Source of the DNA: Bacillota bacterium
Lineage (GTDB): Bacteria; Bacillota; Clostridia; Lachnospirales; Lachnospiraceae
DNA length: 64,000 bases
NCBI GenBank assembly: GCA_023416695.1
Contig: JAEZGY010000002.1
Coordinates: forward strand, 16,946-80,945
Reading direction: 5' to 3'
Below the pieces are notes generated by a model. That model ran no database searches. It was given only the letters and a program-made list of their open reading frames with translations, and was not told the origin of the DNA. The translations under genes were made by a program, and so were the position numbers. How positions within the stretch are numbered: position 1 is the first letter of the stretch; each line of letters starts with the position of its first letter. Shown here in pieces: positions 1 through 7,983 of this stretch.

Positions 1-84
1 TACTACTGGAACTTTACTACTATCATTCAACATGGAGTCATAACAGGCTTTATTCTCGAAGATAGTAATATGGAGGAAGATTAA
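1..84 (+). CDS. C-terminal end of a truncated gene (window edge)
   Basis: Frame 1 is open from the first base to a TAA at 82-84 and encodes 27 residues ending in SNMEED. A weak hairpin with a T-run follows at 166-194, as expected for a plus-strand gene end. Too little is present to assign a family; the segment mixes hydrophobic and acidic residues. The gene is convergent with htpG. Confidence 0.4.
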   Translation, partial: YYWNFTTIIQHGVITGFILEDSNMEED

Positions 85-165
85 GAATAAAGAGTTTTGG
101 TTTTAAAAACTTTTCGCCTATGGTGGGTAGTGAAAATGACATTATTCATACCACAGTGCGACATC

Positions 166-194
166 GGCTTTCTATCTTTTGAAAAGCCTTTTTT
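166..194 (+). terminator. Putative intrinsic terminator of the upstream plus-strand gene
   Basis: A 6-bp stem (GGCTTT with AAAGCC) is followed directly by six T residues. It lies 80 bp downstream of the stop codon at 84. The stem is short, so confidence is moderate. Confidence 0.45.
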
Positions 195-230
195 ACTGTA
201 TCCAAACTTGCAGCGCATATTCCGATATAC

Positions 231-264
231 TAAAAGAGTGTGTCACTTATGGGACACACTCTTT
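231..264 (-). terminator. Terminator between convergent genes, mainly for htpG
   Basis: A 12-bp stem (AAAGAGTGTGTC with GACACACTCTTT) has an 8-base loop and lies just past the htpG stop. It reads into TTTT on the minus strand and into CTTTATTCTT on the plus strand, so it may act in both directions. Confidence 0.75.
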
Positions 265-270
265 ATTCTT

Positions 271-2280
271 CTATTTTGCAAGCATATTCATAATTTCGTT
301 ACTACGTCTGATAAACTTAGTCATTGCTTCCGCTTCTAAAGGCTTGTGGCTAATCAAAGCAAGATCATATAACTGTTCACAGAAGAGGTCTGTCGAAGCC
401 TCATCCTTATGATCAAAGACATACTGTACTAAAGAGTTGTTAGCATTTAATACAAGAGTCTGTCCGCCATCAAACATATCAGCACCTGCTCCGTACATGC
501 TGTACATCTTCATCATATCCTGCATTCTTCTAGCATCCTCTGATAAGGTAATCATAGAAGAAACTTCTGCATTTTTAAGCTTCTCAACCTTAACCTCAAG
601 CTTTTCCTTACCAAGGACTTTGCGGAACTTCTCAGTCAAAGCTTCTGTTTTGGTTTTTAAGGTTTCCTCATCTTCCTTAGACACTACATCCTTAAAGCTT
701 TCTGTAACATCTGCATCGATACGCATGAACTTGATGTCTTCCTTAGCTTGTTCAAGCTGAGAGATAAATGGTTGATCGATATTGTGAGTAAGAATAACTG
801 CATCTAGCCCATTTTCCTTAAACATATTGATATACTGACTCTGCTGTTGTTCATTCGTTACATAGTATACAATATCTTTTACTGGTTCTTCATTTGTCTC
901 ATCAGATTTTGTTTCTTCTACCTTAGTTTCCTCAGTATTAGCATCGTTTAAATCCTTCTTAGATGCTTCTACATACTCAGGTAACGTAACATATTTACCC
1001 TCAAGATTCTTAAAGATAATAAAGTCTTTCATCTTGTCACGGAACTTGTCATCCTTTAAGCAACCATATTTAATAAATGGATTAATATCATCCCAATATT
1101 TCTCATAGTTTTCGCGTTCTACCTTGTACATACCAGCTAGCTTATCCGCTACCTTCTTAGTAATGTACTCACTGATTTTCTTAACAAATCCATCGTTTTG
1201 TAAAGCACTTCTAGAAACATTAAGAGGAAGATCTGGACAATCAATTACACCCTTAAGTAGCATTAAGAACTCTGGAATTACCTCTTTGATATTATCTGCG
1301 ATAAATACCTGATTGTTGTATAATTTGATTGTTCCTTCTATGGAATCATACTCCGTATTAATCTTAGGGAAATAAAGAATACCCTTTAAGTTAAATGGAT
1401 AGTCCATATTTAGATGAATCCAGAATAAAGGTTCTTTATAATCATGGAATACATGACGGTAGAATTCCTTATATTCCTCTTCTGTACAATCATTTGGATG
1501 TTTTGTCCAAAGTGGGTGAGGATTATTAATTGGCTGTGGCTTCTTAGGCTCTTTCTTTTCTGCCTGTTCTGTAGCCTTACCTTCCTCATCTACCTGTGCA
1601 TCTATCACTTCATCTTGAGGTTCTTCTTCGATTTCCTCAACCTTTGCATTGGCATTACTAAAATAGATTTCTACTGGCATAAAGGAGCAATACTTATCTA
1701 AAACTTCCTTCACACGATATTCATTACAAAACTCATAGCTGTCTTCATTTAGATATAAGGTAATGGTAGTGCCAGTAGTTTCTTTTTCACAGTCGTCCAT
1801 AACAAACTCTGTACCACCTTCTGACTCCCAATAAACAGCCTTCGCATCTTCTTTATAGGACTTTGTCTCAATAGTTACCTTATCGGCTACCATAAAGGCA
1901 GAATAAAAGCCTAGACCAAAGTGTCCAATAATCTGATCTTCATTGGTCTTATCCTTATATTTTTGAAGAAATGCTTCTGCACCAGAAAAGGCAATCTGGT
2001 TAATATATTCCTCAACCTCTTCTGCTGTCATACCTATACCATTATCACTAAAGGAAATGGTCTTCTTTTCTGGATTTACTACTACATCCATACGAAAAGC
2101 ATGATCCTCAGGGAATGAAACTTCACCTATTACCTCTAATTTCTTAAGTTTTGTAATGGCATCACAACCATTGGATACTAATTCACGGATAAATATATCA
2201 TGGTCGCTATATAGCCATTTTTTAATAATTGGGAAAATATTGTCTGAATTAATAGATAGACTTCCTTTATGTCTACTCAT
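271..2280 (-). CDS. htpG: Molecular chaperone HtpG (HSP90 family)
   Basis: This 669-residue protein has the HSP90 layout. The N-terminal GHKL ATPase domain carries the Asn motif region (ELVSNGCDAITK, about residue 33), the SDNGIGM nucleotide-binding motif and the GHFGLGFYS lid glycine motif. A charged, acid-rich linker (about residues 215-250) precedes the middle domain, which contains LPLNVSRSALQ; the dimerisation domain follows. HtpG is a cytosolic ATP-dependent chaperone. The ATG at 2280 follows AAAGGAG at good spacing. A CIRCE operator and a consensus promoter lie upstream, so heat control by HrcA is likely. It ends at a strong terminator. Confidence 0.96.
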   Translation of the reverse strand: MSRHKGSLSINSDNIFPIIKKWLYSDHDIFIRELVSNGCDAITKLKKLEVIGEVSFPEDHAFRMDVVVNPEKKTISFSDNGIGMTAEEVEEYINQIAFSGAEAFLQKYKDKTNEDQIIGHFGLGFYSAFMVADKVTIETKSYKEDAKAVYWESEGGTEFVMDDCEKETTGTTITLYLNEDSYEFCNEYRVKEVLDKYCSFMPVEIYFSNANAKVEEIEEEPQDEVIDAQVDEEGKATEQAEKKEPKKPQPINNPHPLWTKHPNDCTEEEYKEFYRHVFHDYKEPLFWIHLNMDYPFNLKGILYFPKINTEYDSIEGTIKLYNNQVFIADNIKEVIPEFLMLLKGVIDCPDLPLNVSRSALQNDGFVKKISEYITKKVADKLAGMYKVERENYEKYWDDINPFIKYGCLKDDKFRDKMKDFIIFKNLEGKYVTLPEYVEASKKDLNDANTEETKVEETKSDETNEEPVKDIVYYVTNEQQQSQYINMFKENGLDAVILTHNIDQPFISQLEQAKEDIKFMRIDADVTESFKDVVSKEDEETLKTKTEALTEKFRKVLGKEKLEVKVEKLKNAEVSSMITLSEDARRMQDMMKMYSMYGAGADMFDGGQTLVLNANNSLVQYVFDHKDEASTDLFCEQLYDLALISHKPLEAEAMTKFIRRSNEIMNMLAK

Positions 2281-2341
2281 GTATAATCGCTCCTTTGCTT
2301 GTAGTAATTAATTGAAAACACCTTCTGTTTTCTAGTTAAGT

Positions 2342-2373
2342 ATTATATTAATACTTGCCTTATTTCTTGTCAA
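2342..2373 (-). promoter_or_regulatory. Sigma-A promoter of htpG
   Basis: On the minus strand TTGACA (2373-2368) is followed 17 bp later by TAATAT (2350-2345). A perfect TATAAT overlaps at 2347-2342 but with 20-bp spacing. The htpG start codon is about 60 bp downstream. Confidence 0.65.
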
Positions 2374-2380
2374 GAAAAAA

Positions 2381-2407
2381 TTAGCACTCAACTACTTCGA
2401 GTGCTAA
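2381..2407 (-). promoter_or_regulatory. CIRCE operator (HrcA binding site)
   Basis: TTAGCACTC at 2381-2389, nine bases, then GAGTGCTAA at 2399-2407 match the CIRCE consensus perfectly. It lies 7 bp upstream of the -35 box of htpG. On the minus strand the inverted repeat runs directly into TTTTTT, so it also has the form of an intrinsic terminator for the gene ending at 2419. Confidence 0.93.
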
Positions 2408-2418
2408 TAATCTATTCT

Positions 2419-2916
2419 CTATGCCTCTGTGTAAGCAACTTGTGCTTTTTGTAAGAACTGTTTTACAGACTCATCCCAATAATTCTCAAGGCTCTTATCC
2501 ATTGAAAATACCTTTAAGCTGGTGCCCGTAATGATATATAAGCCATTGTTGTCATAACGAAGATTCAAATATAACCCATTTACATCCTCTAACTTAAAGG
2601 ATGAATTACTATTATTCAACACATTCGTTGTGTTTTGTTTATTTATCTGAAATACAATCTTCATAGAAAGTGGTGTCCTACTACCCTTAATAAACTGATA
2701 GGCTACTGACTTTACTTCACTCCATTTTGTATATTGGCGTCCATTAAGCTCTTCCTTCTCATCAGAAGAATACCAAGCAAGATTTAGCTTACCATCTAGA
2801 TGAAGGGAGGTAGCTGTATTAATATCCATTTCATTAAGCAAAAATTCGTCAAATAAGGAATGCAGTAATAACTGTGACATTATGGTTTTTATATCCTGAA
2901 TCTGTAGTGCAATCAT
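2419..2916 (-). CDS. Conserved hypothetical protein (DUF5721-like)
   Basis: This 165-residue soluble protein has no signal peptide or membrane segment. It starts MIALQIQDIK and contains the phrase KGSRTPLSMKIVFQ, which I recall from the Lachnospiraceae DUF5721 family; that assignment is from memory. Function is unknown. It is transcribed toward htpG, and the CIRCE palindrome with its T-run lies right after the stop codon, so the two genes probably do not share one transcript. Confidence 0.75.
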   Translation of the reverse strand: MIALQIQDIKTIMSQLLLHSLFDEFLLNEMDINTATSLHLDGKLNLAWYSSDEKEELNGRQYTKWSEVKSVAYQFIKGSRTPLSMKIVFQINKQNTTNVLNNSNSSFKLEDVNGLYLNLRYDNNGLYIITGTSLKVFSMDKSLENYWDESVKQFLQKAQVAYTEA

Positions 2917-3027
2917 ACCGTTGTACCTTTCTTCCTCTAATCTTACTTCATCTATTGTAGAATATTATGTCCTGATTTGCAAATACTATGGGAGTAAAAT
3001 TTGATAACTTTAAAGGAGGTAGCATTT

Positions 3028-3231
3028 ATGTGGTATTACTCAGATAAAAGCAAATCTTACCGGTTCCCAGGACATAATAGTGTTTTAAACTATGAAAAAG
3101 ATCACCAGATGTACTGTCCACCTGCAGATACCTTTACTTCCCTAGACGGCTTCTCCTATGACTCCTACAGTTCTTTTAACCTTCCGATGCCTACTACTTA
3201 TTCCGAATCAGATTCTTCTACTTATTCCTAA
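3028..3231 (+). CDS. Small Tyr/Ser-rich hypothetical protein, 67 aa
   Basis: The ATG at 3028 has a near-perfect ribosome site (AAAGGAGGT, 8 bases before it), which sets the start; the frame stays open upstream to 3001 without a site. The protein is rich in Tyr, Ser, Asp and Pro, with no membrane segment. A strong terminator follows 9 bp after the stop. No family is recognised. The good ribosome site and its own terminator argue that it is real. Confidence 0.65.
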   Translation: MWYYSDKSKSYRFPGHNSVLNYEKDHQMYCPPADTFTSLDGFSYDSYSSFNLPMPTTYSESDSSTYS

Positions 3232-3240
3232 GAAGCTTTA

Positions 3241-3280
3241 AAATAGCTCATGCACTTTACAGTACACGAGCTATTTTTTA
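3241..3280 (+). terminator. Terminator of the 67-aa gene
   Basis: A 9-bp stem (AAATAGCTC with GAGCTATTT) runs into six T residues on the plus strand; the A-rich left flank gives a usable T-run for the minus strand as well. Confidence 0.75.
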
Positions 3281-3286
3281 TTTACT

Positions 3287-4027
3287 CTACCATCCAAAAT
3301 ATTTCGTTGGCATATGCCCATGAATCCAAACATAGAGGCCAAGTATAATGGCTATATGAAGTGGATAATACACATAAAATAGATATTTCACCTTTGGTCC
3401 AAGCTTACCATTGTAGCAAGCAATAATAGGTATTGCTAGAACACTAAACATTTGAACAGCATTAATACCGCAAAATAGTATATTCAGTGCTAAAAGAATC
3501 GTAAAAATATGATAATTCTTCCCCCTATACAGATAGAATACTGCCATATACGCAATACCTAACTCTGCGTAATCCACCTTTGCAAGGCTCGCAACCACTC
3601 CAGCAGTAAACAAGATGATTACCACAGCAATGTTGGCATTGGACGTATCCTTCCCCCACTTCTTATACGTTTGGTCAATGGCATAAATCATTACCAGACC
3701 AATAAATAAGGTACAGAACACATTCTGCATAGCAAAAAGATTACCACTATCATTAAACAATAGGTCAAAAGGAAGCTCTGATAAGAGGGCAAACAAAAAC
3801 AATCGATACATGTATTTTTTAACATTTCTCGTATGAAAAAAGCCCTCTACAATAAGAAAACAAAAAATCGGGAATGCCAATCTTCCGATTACTCGTAAAT
3901 AAGGTACTCCATCCATATTGGCATAAGGAAAAAGGCCTGCACCAACATGATCTATGGTCATTGTAATTATGGCTATTAGTTTTAAGTGAAACGAAGTCAG
4001 TCCGCCCTTCTCTATGTTAACTGACAT
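3287..4027 (-). CDS. TraX-like polytopic membrane protein
   Basis: The 246-residue protein is almost wholly hydrophobic, with about seven membrane segments. Its start (HLKLIAIITMTIDHVG, then RVIGRLAFPIFCFLIVEGF) fits the TraX family. TraX was named for acetylation of F pilin, but chromosomal Firmicute homologues are not tied to conjugation and probably act as membrane acyltransferases (inference). The start ATG follows AAGGAGG. It lies 24 bp downstream of the GH13-like gene on the same strand, so co-transcription is likely. Confidence 0.85.
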   Translation of the reverse strand: MSVNIEKGGLTSFHLKLIAIITMTIDHVGAGLFPYANMDGVPYLRVIGRLAFPIFCFLIVEGFFHTRNVKKYMYRLFLFALLSELPFDLLFNDSGNLFAMQNVFCTLFIGLVMIYAIDQTYKKWGKDTSNANIAVVIILFTAGVVASLAKVDYAELGIAYMAVFYLYRGKNYHIFTILLALNILFCGINAVQMFSVLAIPIIACYNGKLGPKVKYLFYVYYPLHIAIILGLYVWIHGHMPTKYFGW

Positions 4028-4051
4028 GAAAATGATTCCTCCTTGTATCCA

Positions 4052-5947
4052 TTACTTTTTCGTCCTACTGATTAGCACTAAAACACAACGAGACTTTATC
4101 AAGATGGAATCCTTCTTTATCCCTACTAATTCATTTGTCCTTGAATCTAATCCCTGACTTGTGTCTATTAAAACACTCCATTCCTTTCCCTTTGGAGGGC
4201 TAGGTAGGTCAAATACATGATTATCCCAATGCATATTATAGGCAAGGTAAAAGGACTCATCAGAGTCTACATGATTTATCTTCACATAATTCCCACACAA
4301 CAGAATTCCTAATACCCTACTATAGTTCGAATAGTCTGGATACCAAGCTTTAGTACCATGGAAGGATAGGTCTGGAAATCCACAGGAGATATAATCCATA
4401 AGACGGAACTCTTCCTTACGATGAAGAATCGGATGTGCCTTACGAAGGGCAATCATCTCTCTTACAAACTGATACACAGCTTCATTTGTCTTCAATTGAT
4501 TCCAGTTAAGCCAAGTAACCTCGTTATCCTGACAATAGGCATTATTATTACCATTCTGAGAATTAAGAAACTCATCTCCTGATAACAATAGAGGTGTTCC
4601 TTGACTTAAAAATAGTGTCACTATAGCATTACAAATCTGTCTTTGTCTCTGTTCAAGTACCTTCTTTGACCGAGACACGCCTTCTTTACCACAGTTCCAA
4701 CTATAATTGTACTCCGTACCGTCCTTATTATCTTCCCCATTGGCTTCATTATGCTTTACATCATAGGAATACAAATCTGCAAGAGTAAAGCCATTGGTAT
4801 TGGTAATAAAATTAATCTTTCCAATCTTGGCAGGCTTGTTCTTAAACTGGGCACCGAATTTACCTGTGTGCTCCTCATCACCCTTTAAAAACCGCCTCAT
4901 ATCTGTCTGATAACTATCATTATAAACGGCCAAGTTCTCATAAGCAGGAAGTTTATTAGGATAAATCTCATGAGTTGGTATATGATCACTCATAAGCTTC
5001 ACTCCTGTAAGGTAAGGGTCCTTTGCCACCAAGCTCGGATTAATGCCAGAGCTATTAAAATGGAAGCCATCTACATGATATTCCTGTACCCAGTGTCTAA
5101 AACAAGAGAGAATATAGTAAGGATTAGTACCTGGTTCAAAGTAAAATTCCATAATCACTTCAACACCAGCCTTATGACATTCCTTCACTAGCTGTTTAAA
5201 CTCTTGTTCAGGATCCTTACTGCTATAGGACTCCTTCGGTGCCATATAAAAGGCATCCTTTGTATATCCCCAGTAATTTATCTTAAAGGAAGGTTCTTCC
5301 TTTAGGTTCTGCTGCTGTAAAAATGCCTGATAACCTGAAGTACCTCTAGAGGCCCTTCCTGTCACCATGATTTCGTTAAAATTATAAGCAGGCATTAATT
5401 CTATGGCATTAATACCTAACTCCTTAAGATAAGAAAGCTTCTCTATAATACCAAGGTAGGTTCCCTTATGCTTTACTTTAGAGGAGACATGTTTTGTAAA
5501 CCCTCTTACATGAAGGCGATACAGAATCATATCCTCATAAGCTAGCCTAGGTTGCTTGTCTTCTTCCCAGTCAAAATAATTGTTTTCTAGTATTCCCCTA
5601 ACACGTTCATTTTTAGGGTGTCTATACTCTCCCCAGGTGCCCCGTCCAGATATCTTTGTTGCCCAGGGATCTGCATACTCTTTGTGGTTGGTTTCATAAG
5701 TATACTCAAGCCCACTATTAGGAAGTTTATCTATTCCAACTGTAAAAACATCCCCAAAACGATATTTTTCTTCTAAAGGTATCGTGAGTATTTTTACCTC
5801 ACTTCCCTTTTGATAGAGATGCAGAAAAGAATCTGTGGAGGATTCTATGGCAACTGAAAAATAAGTAATAGTTCCCTCTCTAGTCACTCCCAAAGGTTTT
5901 GGGCTTCCATATACTATTTCCCATGAATTAGCATTGTTCTTTGTCAA
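4052..5947 (-). CDS. Glycogen-debranching (GlgX/isoamylase) homologue, GH13, catalytic residues lost
   Basis: The 631-residue protein aligns with GlgX-type debranching enzymes: an N-terminal carbohydrate-binding/linker part, ADPWA (about 92), HVRGFT, then the TIM barrel with EANGEDNKDG, SWNCG, LLSGDEF and GNNNAYCQDNE (about 400-476). The four catalytic motifs are altered. Region I reads MEFYFEP instead of the usual DVVYNH form. Region II is DGFHFN298 instead of DGFRFD. The acid/base position reads LMSD321 instead of IAE. Region IV is NTN385 instead of xHD. Hydrolase activity is therefore unlikely; glucan binding or regulation is possible. The start is TTG with GGAGGG seven bases upstream. An upstream neighbour on the same strand is an ABC-F gene. 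Confidence 0.85.
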   Translation of the reverse strand: MTKNNANSWEIVYGSPKPLGVTREGTITYFSVAIESSTDSFLHLYQKGSEVKILTIPLEEKYRFGDVFTVGIDKLPNSGLEYTYETNHKEYADPWATKISGRGTWGEYRHPKNERVRGILENNYFDWEEDKQPRLAYEDMILYRLHVRGFTKHVSSKVKHKGTYLGIIEKLSYLKELGINAIELMPAYNFNEIMVTGRASRGTSGYQAFLQQQNLKEEPSFKINYWGYTKDAFYMAPKESYSSKDPEQEFKQLVKECHKAGVEVIMEFYFEPGTNPYYILSCFRHWVQEYHVDGFHFNSSGINPSLVAKDPYLTGVKLMSDHIPTHEIYPNKLPAYENLAVYNDSYQTDMRRFLKGDEEHTGKFGAQFKNKPAKIGKINFITNTNGFTLADLYSYDVKHNEANGEDNKDGTEYNYSWNCGKEGVSRSKKVLEQRQRQICNAIVTLFLSQGTPLLLSGDEFLNSQNGNNNAYCQDNEVTWLNWNQLKTNEAVYQFVREMIALRKAHPILHRKEEFRLMDYISCGFPDLSFHGTKAWYPDYSNYSRVLGILLCGNYVKINHVDSDESFYLAYNMHWDNHVFDLPSPPKGKEWSVLIDTSQGLDSRTNELVGIKKDSILIKSRCVLVLISRTKK

Positions 5948-6012
5948 TTATATACCCTCCAGATTCCATTTATTCTAATTCTATGCTTACCACGGTACCA
6001 AACGTATCTATC

Positions 6013-7803
6013 TTATGATTGTGCTTCAATCTGCTCTGCCAAATCATTCAGATACATCCATCTGTCCATCTTCTCTTCTAATAGATTCTCTTTGGCTTCC
6101 TTTTCCTCCATTAAAGAATTTAACTTCACAAAATCTGTCGCCGCCTTCTTTATGGCTTCCTCTATCTCTTCAATTTCTTGCTCCAAACGTGCAATCACTG
6201 TATCAATTTCATTATACTCCCTTTGCTCTTGGTAAGTAAACTTTAATTTCTTGTCTTTTACCTTAGCCACAGGAGCCTTTTTCTCTGTAACAGGTTTATC
6301 TTCAAAGTTATCAATAGTTTCCTTAGCTACTTCCTTATAATCACTGTAATTGCCCTCATATTGTGTAATAACACCATTACCTTCAAAGGCAAAGATTCTC
6401 TCCACAAGCTTATCTAAGAAGAAACGATCATGGGATACTGTAATGACAATTCCATCAAAGGTTGTTAAATAATCCTCTAGTATTGTAAGGGTCTGGATAT
6501 CTAAGTCATTGGTAGGCTCATCCAGAATCAGAATATTTGGAGCTTCCATTAATACCATCAGAAGATATAACCTTCTCTTCTCCCCACCAGACAAACGATT
6601 AATGGTAGTATATTGCATAGCAGAATCAAATAAGAAACGTTCACACATCTTACTTGCAGTAATCTTACCTTCTGTGGTCTCGATATACTCTCCCACCTGA
6701 CGGACACAGTCAATCACTAGACTTTCCTCTGGAAGAGCCCCGTTCTCCTGCGCAAAATATCCAAGCTTCACAGTCTGGCCAATGTCCACTGTCCCTTCGT
6801 CAGGGGTTAGCTTCCCTGTAATAATGTTTAGAAGGGTAGACTTCCCACAGCCATTGGGCCCAATGATACCAACACGATCATTTTTTAAGAAGATATAGGA
6901 AAAATCATCAATCACAAGCTTATCGCCGAATGATTTTTTAATATGATCCACTTCGATGGTTTTCTTTCCAAGACGAGAGGATACAGAGTTAATCTCCACC
7001 TTACCATCCACCTCAATCTTATCTCGATTACTTAGCTCCTCAAAACGCTCAATTCTAGCCTTCTGCTTTGTACTTCTAGCCCTTGCCCCTCTCTTCATCC
7101 ACTCAAGCTCCATACGGTATAAGCTCTTGTTCTTTCTCTCAGTGGCAAGCTCGATATCCTCTCTTTGTGCCTTCAAATCTAGGAACCCAGAATAATTCGC
7201 TTCATAGGTATAAAGACTACCCTTATCAATCTCGACAATCTTATTTGTTACCTTGTCGAGGAAATAGCGGTCATGGGTTACCATAAGAAGTGCGCCACGA
7301 TACCTCTTTAAATAGTCTTCTAGCCACTCTACCATGGAGTTGTCAAGGTGGTTGGTAGGTTCATCAAGAACTAAGATATCCGCAGGAGTCAATAAGGTTC
7401 TCACTAAAGCAGCACGTTTACGTTGTCCACCACTTAAGGTATCTGGATTACAAGTAAAGTCCGTAATGGCAAGCTTAGTAAGCATCGCTTTTGCATCTGC
7501 CTCTAAGGTCCAGATATCAGTATGAATGGCTTTCCCTTCTACAATATTCTCTAGAAGTGTCTTCTTATTGTCAAAGACTGGTGTCTGTGGTAAATATTCC
7601 ACATGCACCTGATTTCCCTTCACGACTCTACCCTCATCCGGCTCCACAAGACCTGCTACAATCTTTAATAGGGTAGATTTCCCCGTTCCATTTATACCAA
7701 TTAATCCAATTTTCTCCCCTTCATTGATACCCATGGACGCATTTTTAAGTAAATAGCGTTCCGTGTAGCTATGGGTCACCTCTTGTATGGTTAATAAATT
7801 CAT
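6013..7803 (-). CDS. ABC-F family ATPase (Uup/YfmR-like)
   Basis: The 596-residue soluble protein has two ABC ATPase domains and no membrane segment. Domain 1 has Walker A GINGTGKS (36-43), LSGGQ (123) and DEPTNHLD (147). The interdomain arm is rich in Arg/Lys. Domain 2 has GPNGCGKS (315-322), LSGGEKRR and ILDEPTNDLD. A C-terminal coiled coil (about 525-596) is typical of the Uup/YfmR branch. ABC-F proteins act on the ribosome in translation. All ATPase motifs are intact. It is divergent from a second ABC-F gene at 7984. Confidence 0.92.
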   Translation of the reverse strand: MNLLTIQEVTHSYTERYLLKNASMGINEGEKIGLIGINGTGKSTLLKIVAGLVEPDEGRVVKGNQVHVEYLPQTPVFDNKKTLLENIVEGKAIHTDIWTLEADAKAMLTKLAITDFTCNPDTLSGGQRKRAALVRTLLTPADILVLDEPTNHLDNSMVEWLEDYLKRYRGALLMVTHDRYFLDKVTNKIVEIDKGSLYTYEANYSGFLDLKAQREDIELATERKNKSLYRMELEWMKRGARARSTKQKARIERFEELSNRDKIEVDGKVEINSVSSRLGKKTIEVDHIKKSFGDKLVIDDFSYIFLKNDRVGIIGPNGCGKSTLLNIITGKLTPDEGTVDIGQTVKLGYFAQENGALPEESLVIDCVRQVGEYIETTEGKITASKMCERFLFDSAMQYTTINRLSGGEKRRLYLLMVLMEAPNILILDEPTNDLDIQTLTILEDYLTTFDGIVITVSHDRFFLDKLVERIFAFEGNGVITQYEGNYSDYKEVAKETIDNFEDKPVTEKKAPVAKVKDKKLKFTYQEQREYNEIDTVIARLEQEIEEIEEAIKKAATDFVKLNSLMEEKEAKENLLEEKMDRWMYLNDLAEQIEAQS

Positions 7804-7896
7804 TTCAAAACTCCTAACCTATTCCATTTAATTAACAAAAATTCACGTAAAGTCATTCTATCACAGGAAAAGCTACTTTTCAACGAGAGAAAAGGC

Positions 7897-7924
7897 TTGC
7901 AAAATCCATAGGATAAGGTAAAAT
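7897..7924 (+). promoter_or_regulatory. Promoter of the plus-strand ABC-F gene
   Basis: TTGCAA (7897-7902), a 16-bp spacer and TAAAAT (7919-7924) lie 60 bp before the start codon. Confidence 0.5.
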
Positions 7925-7983
7925 AAATATGGCTATTGCCTAGATGTATACTGGGCAAATAAAAAGATTGAGAGGTTATATAT

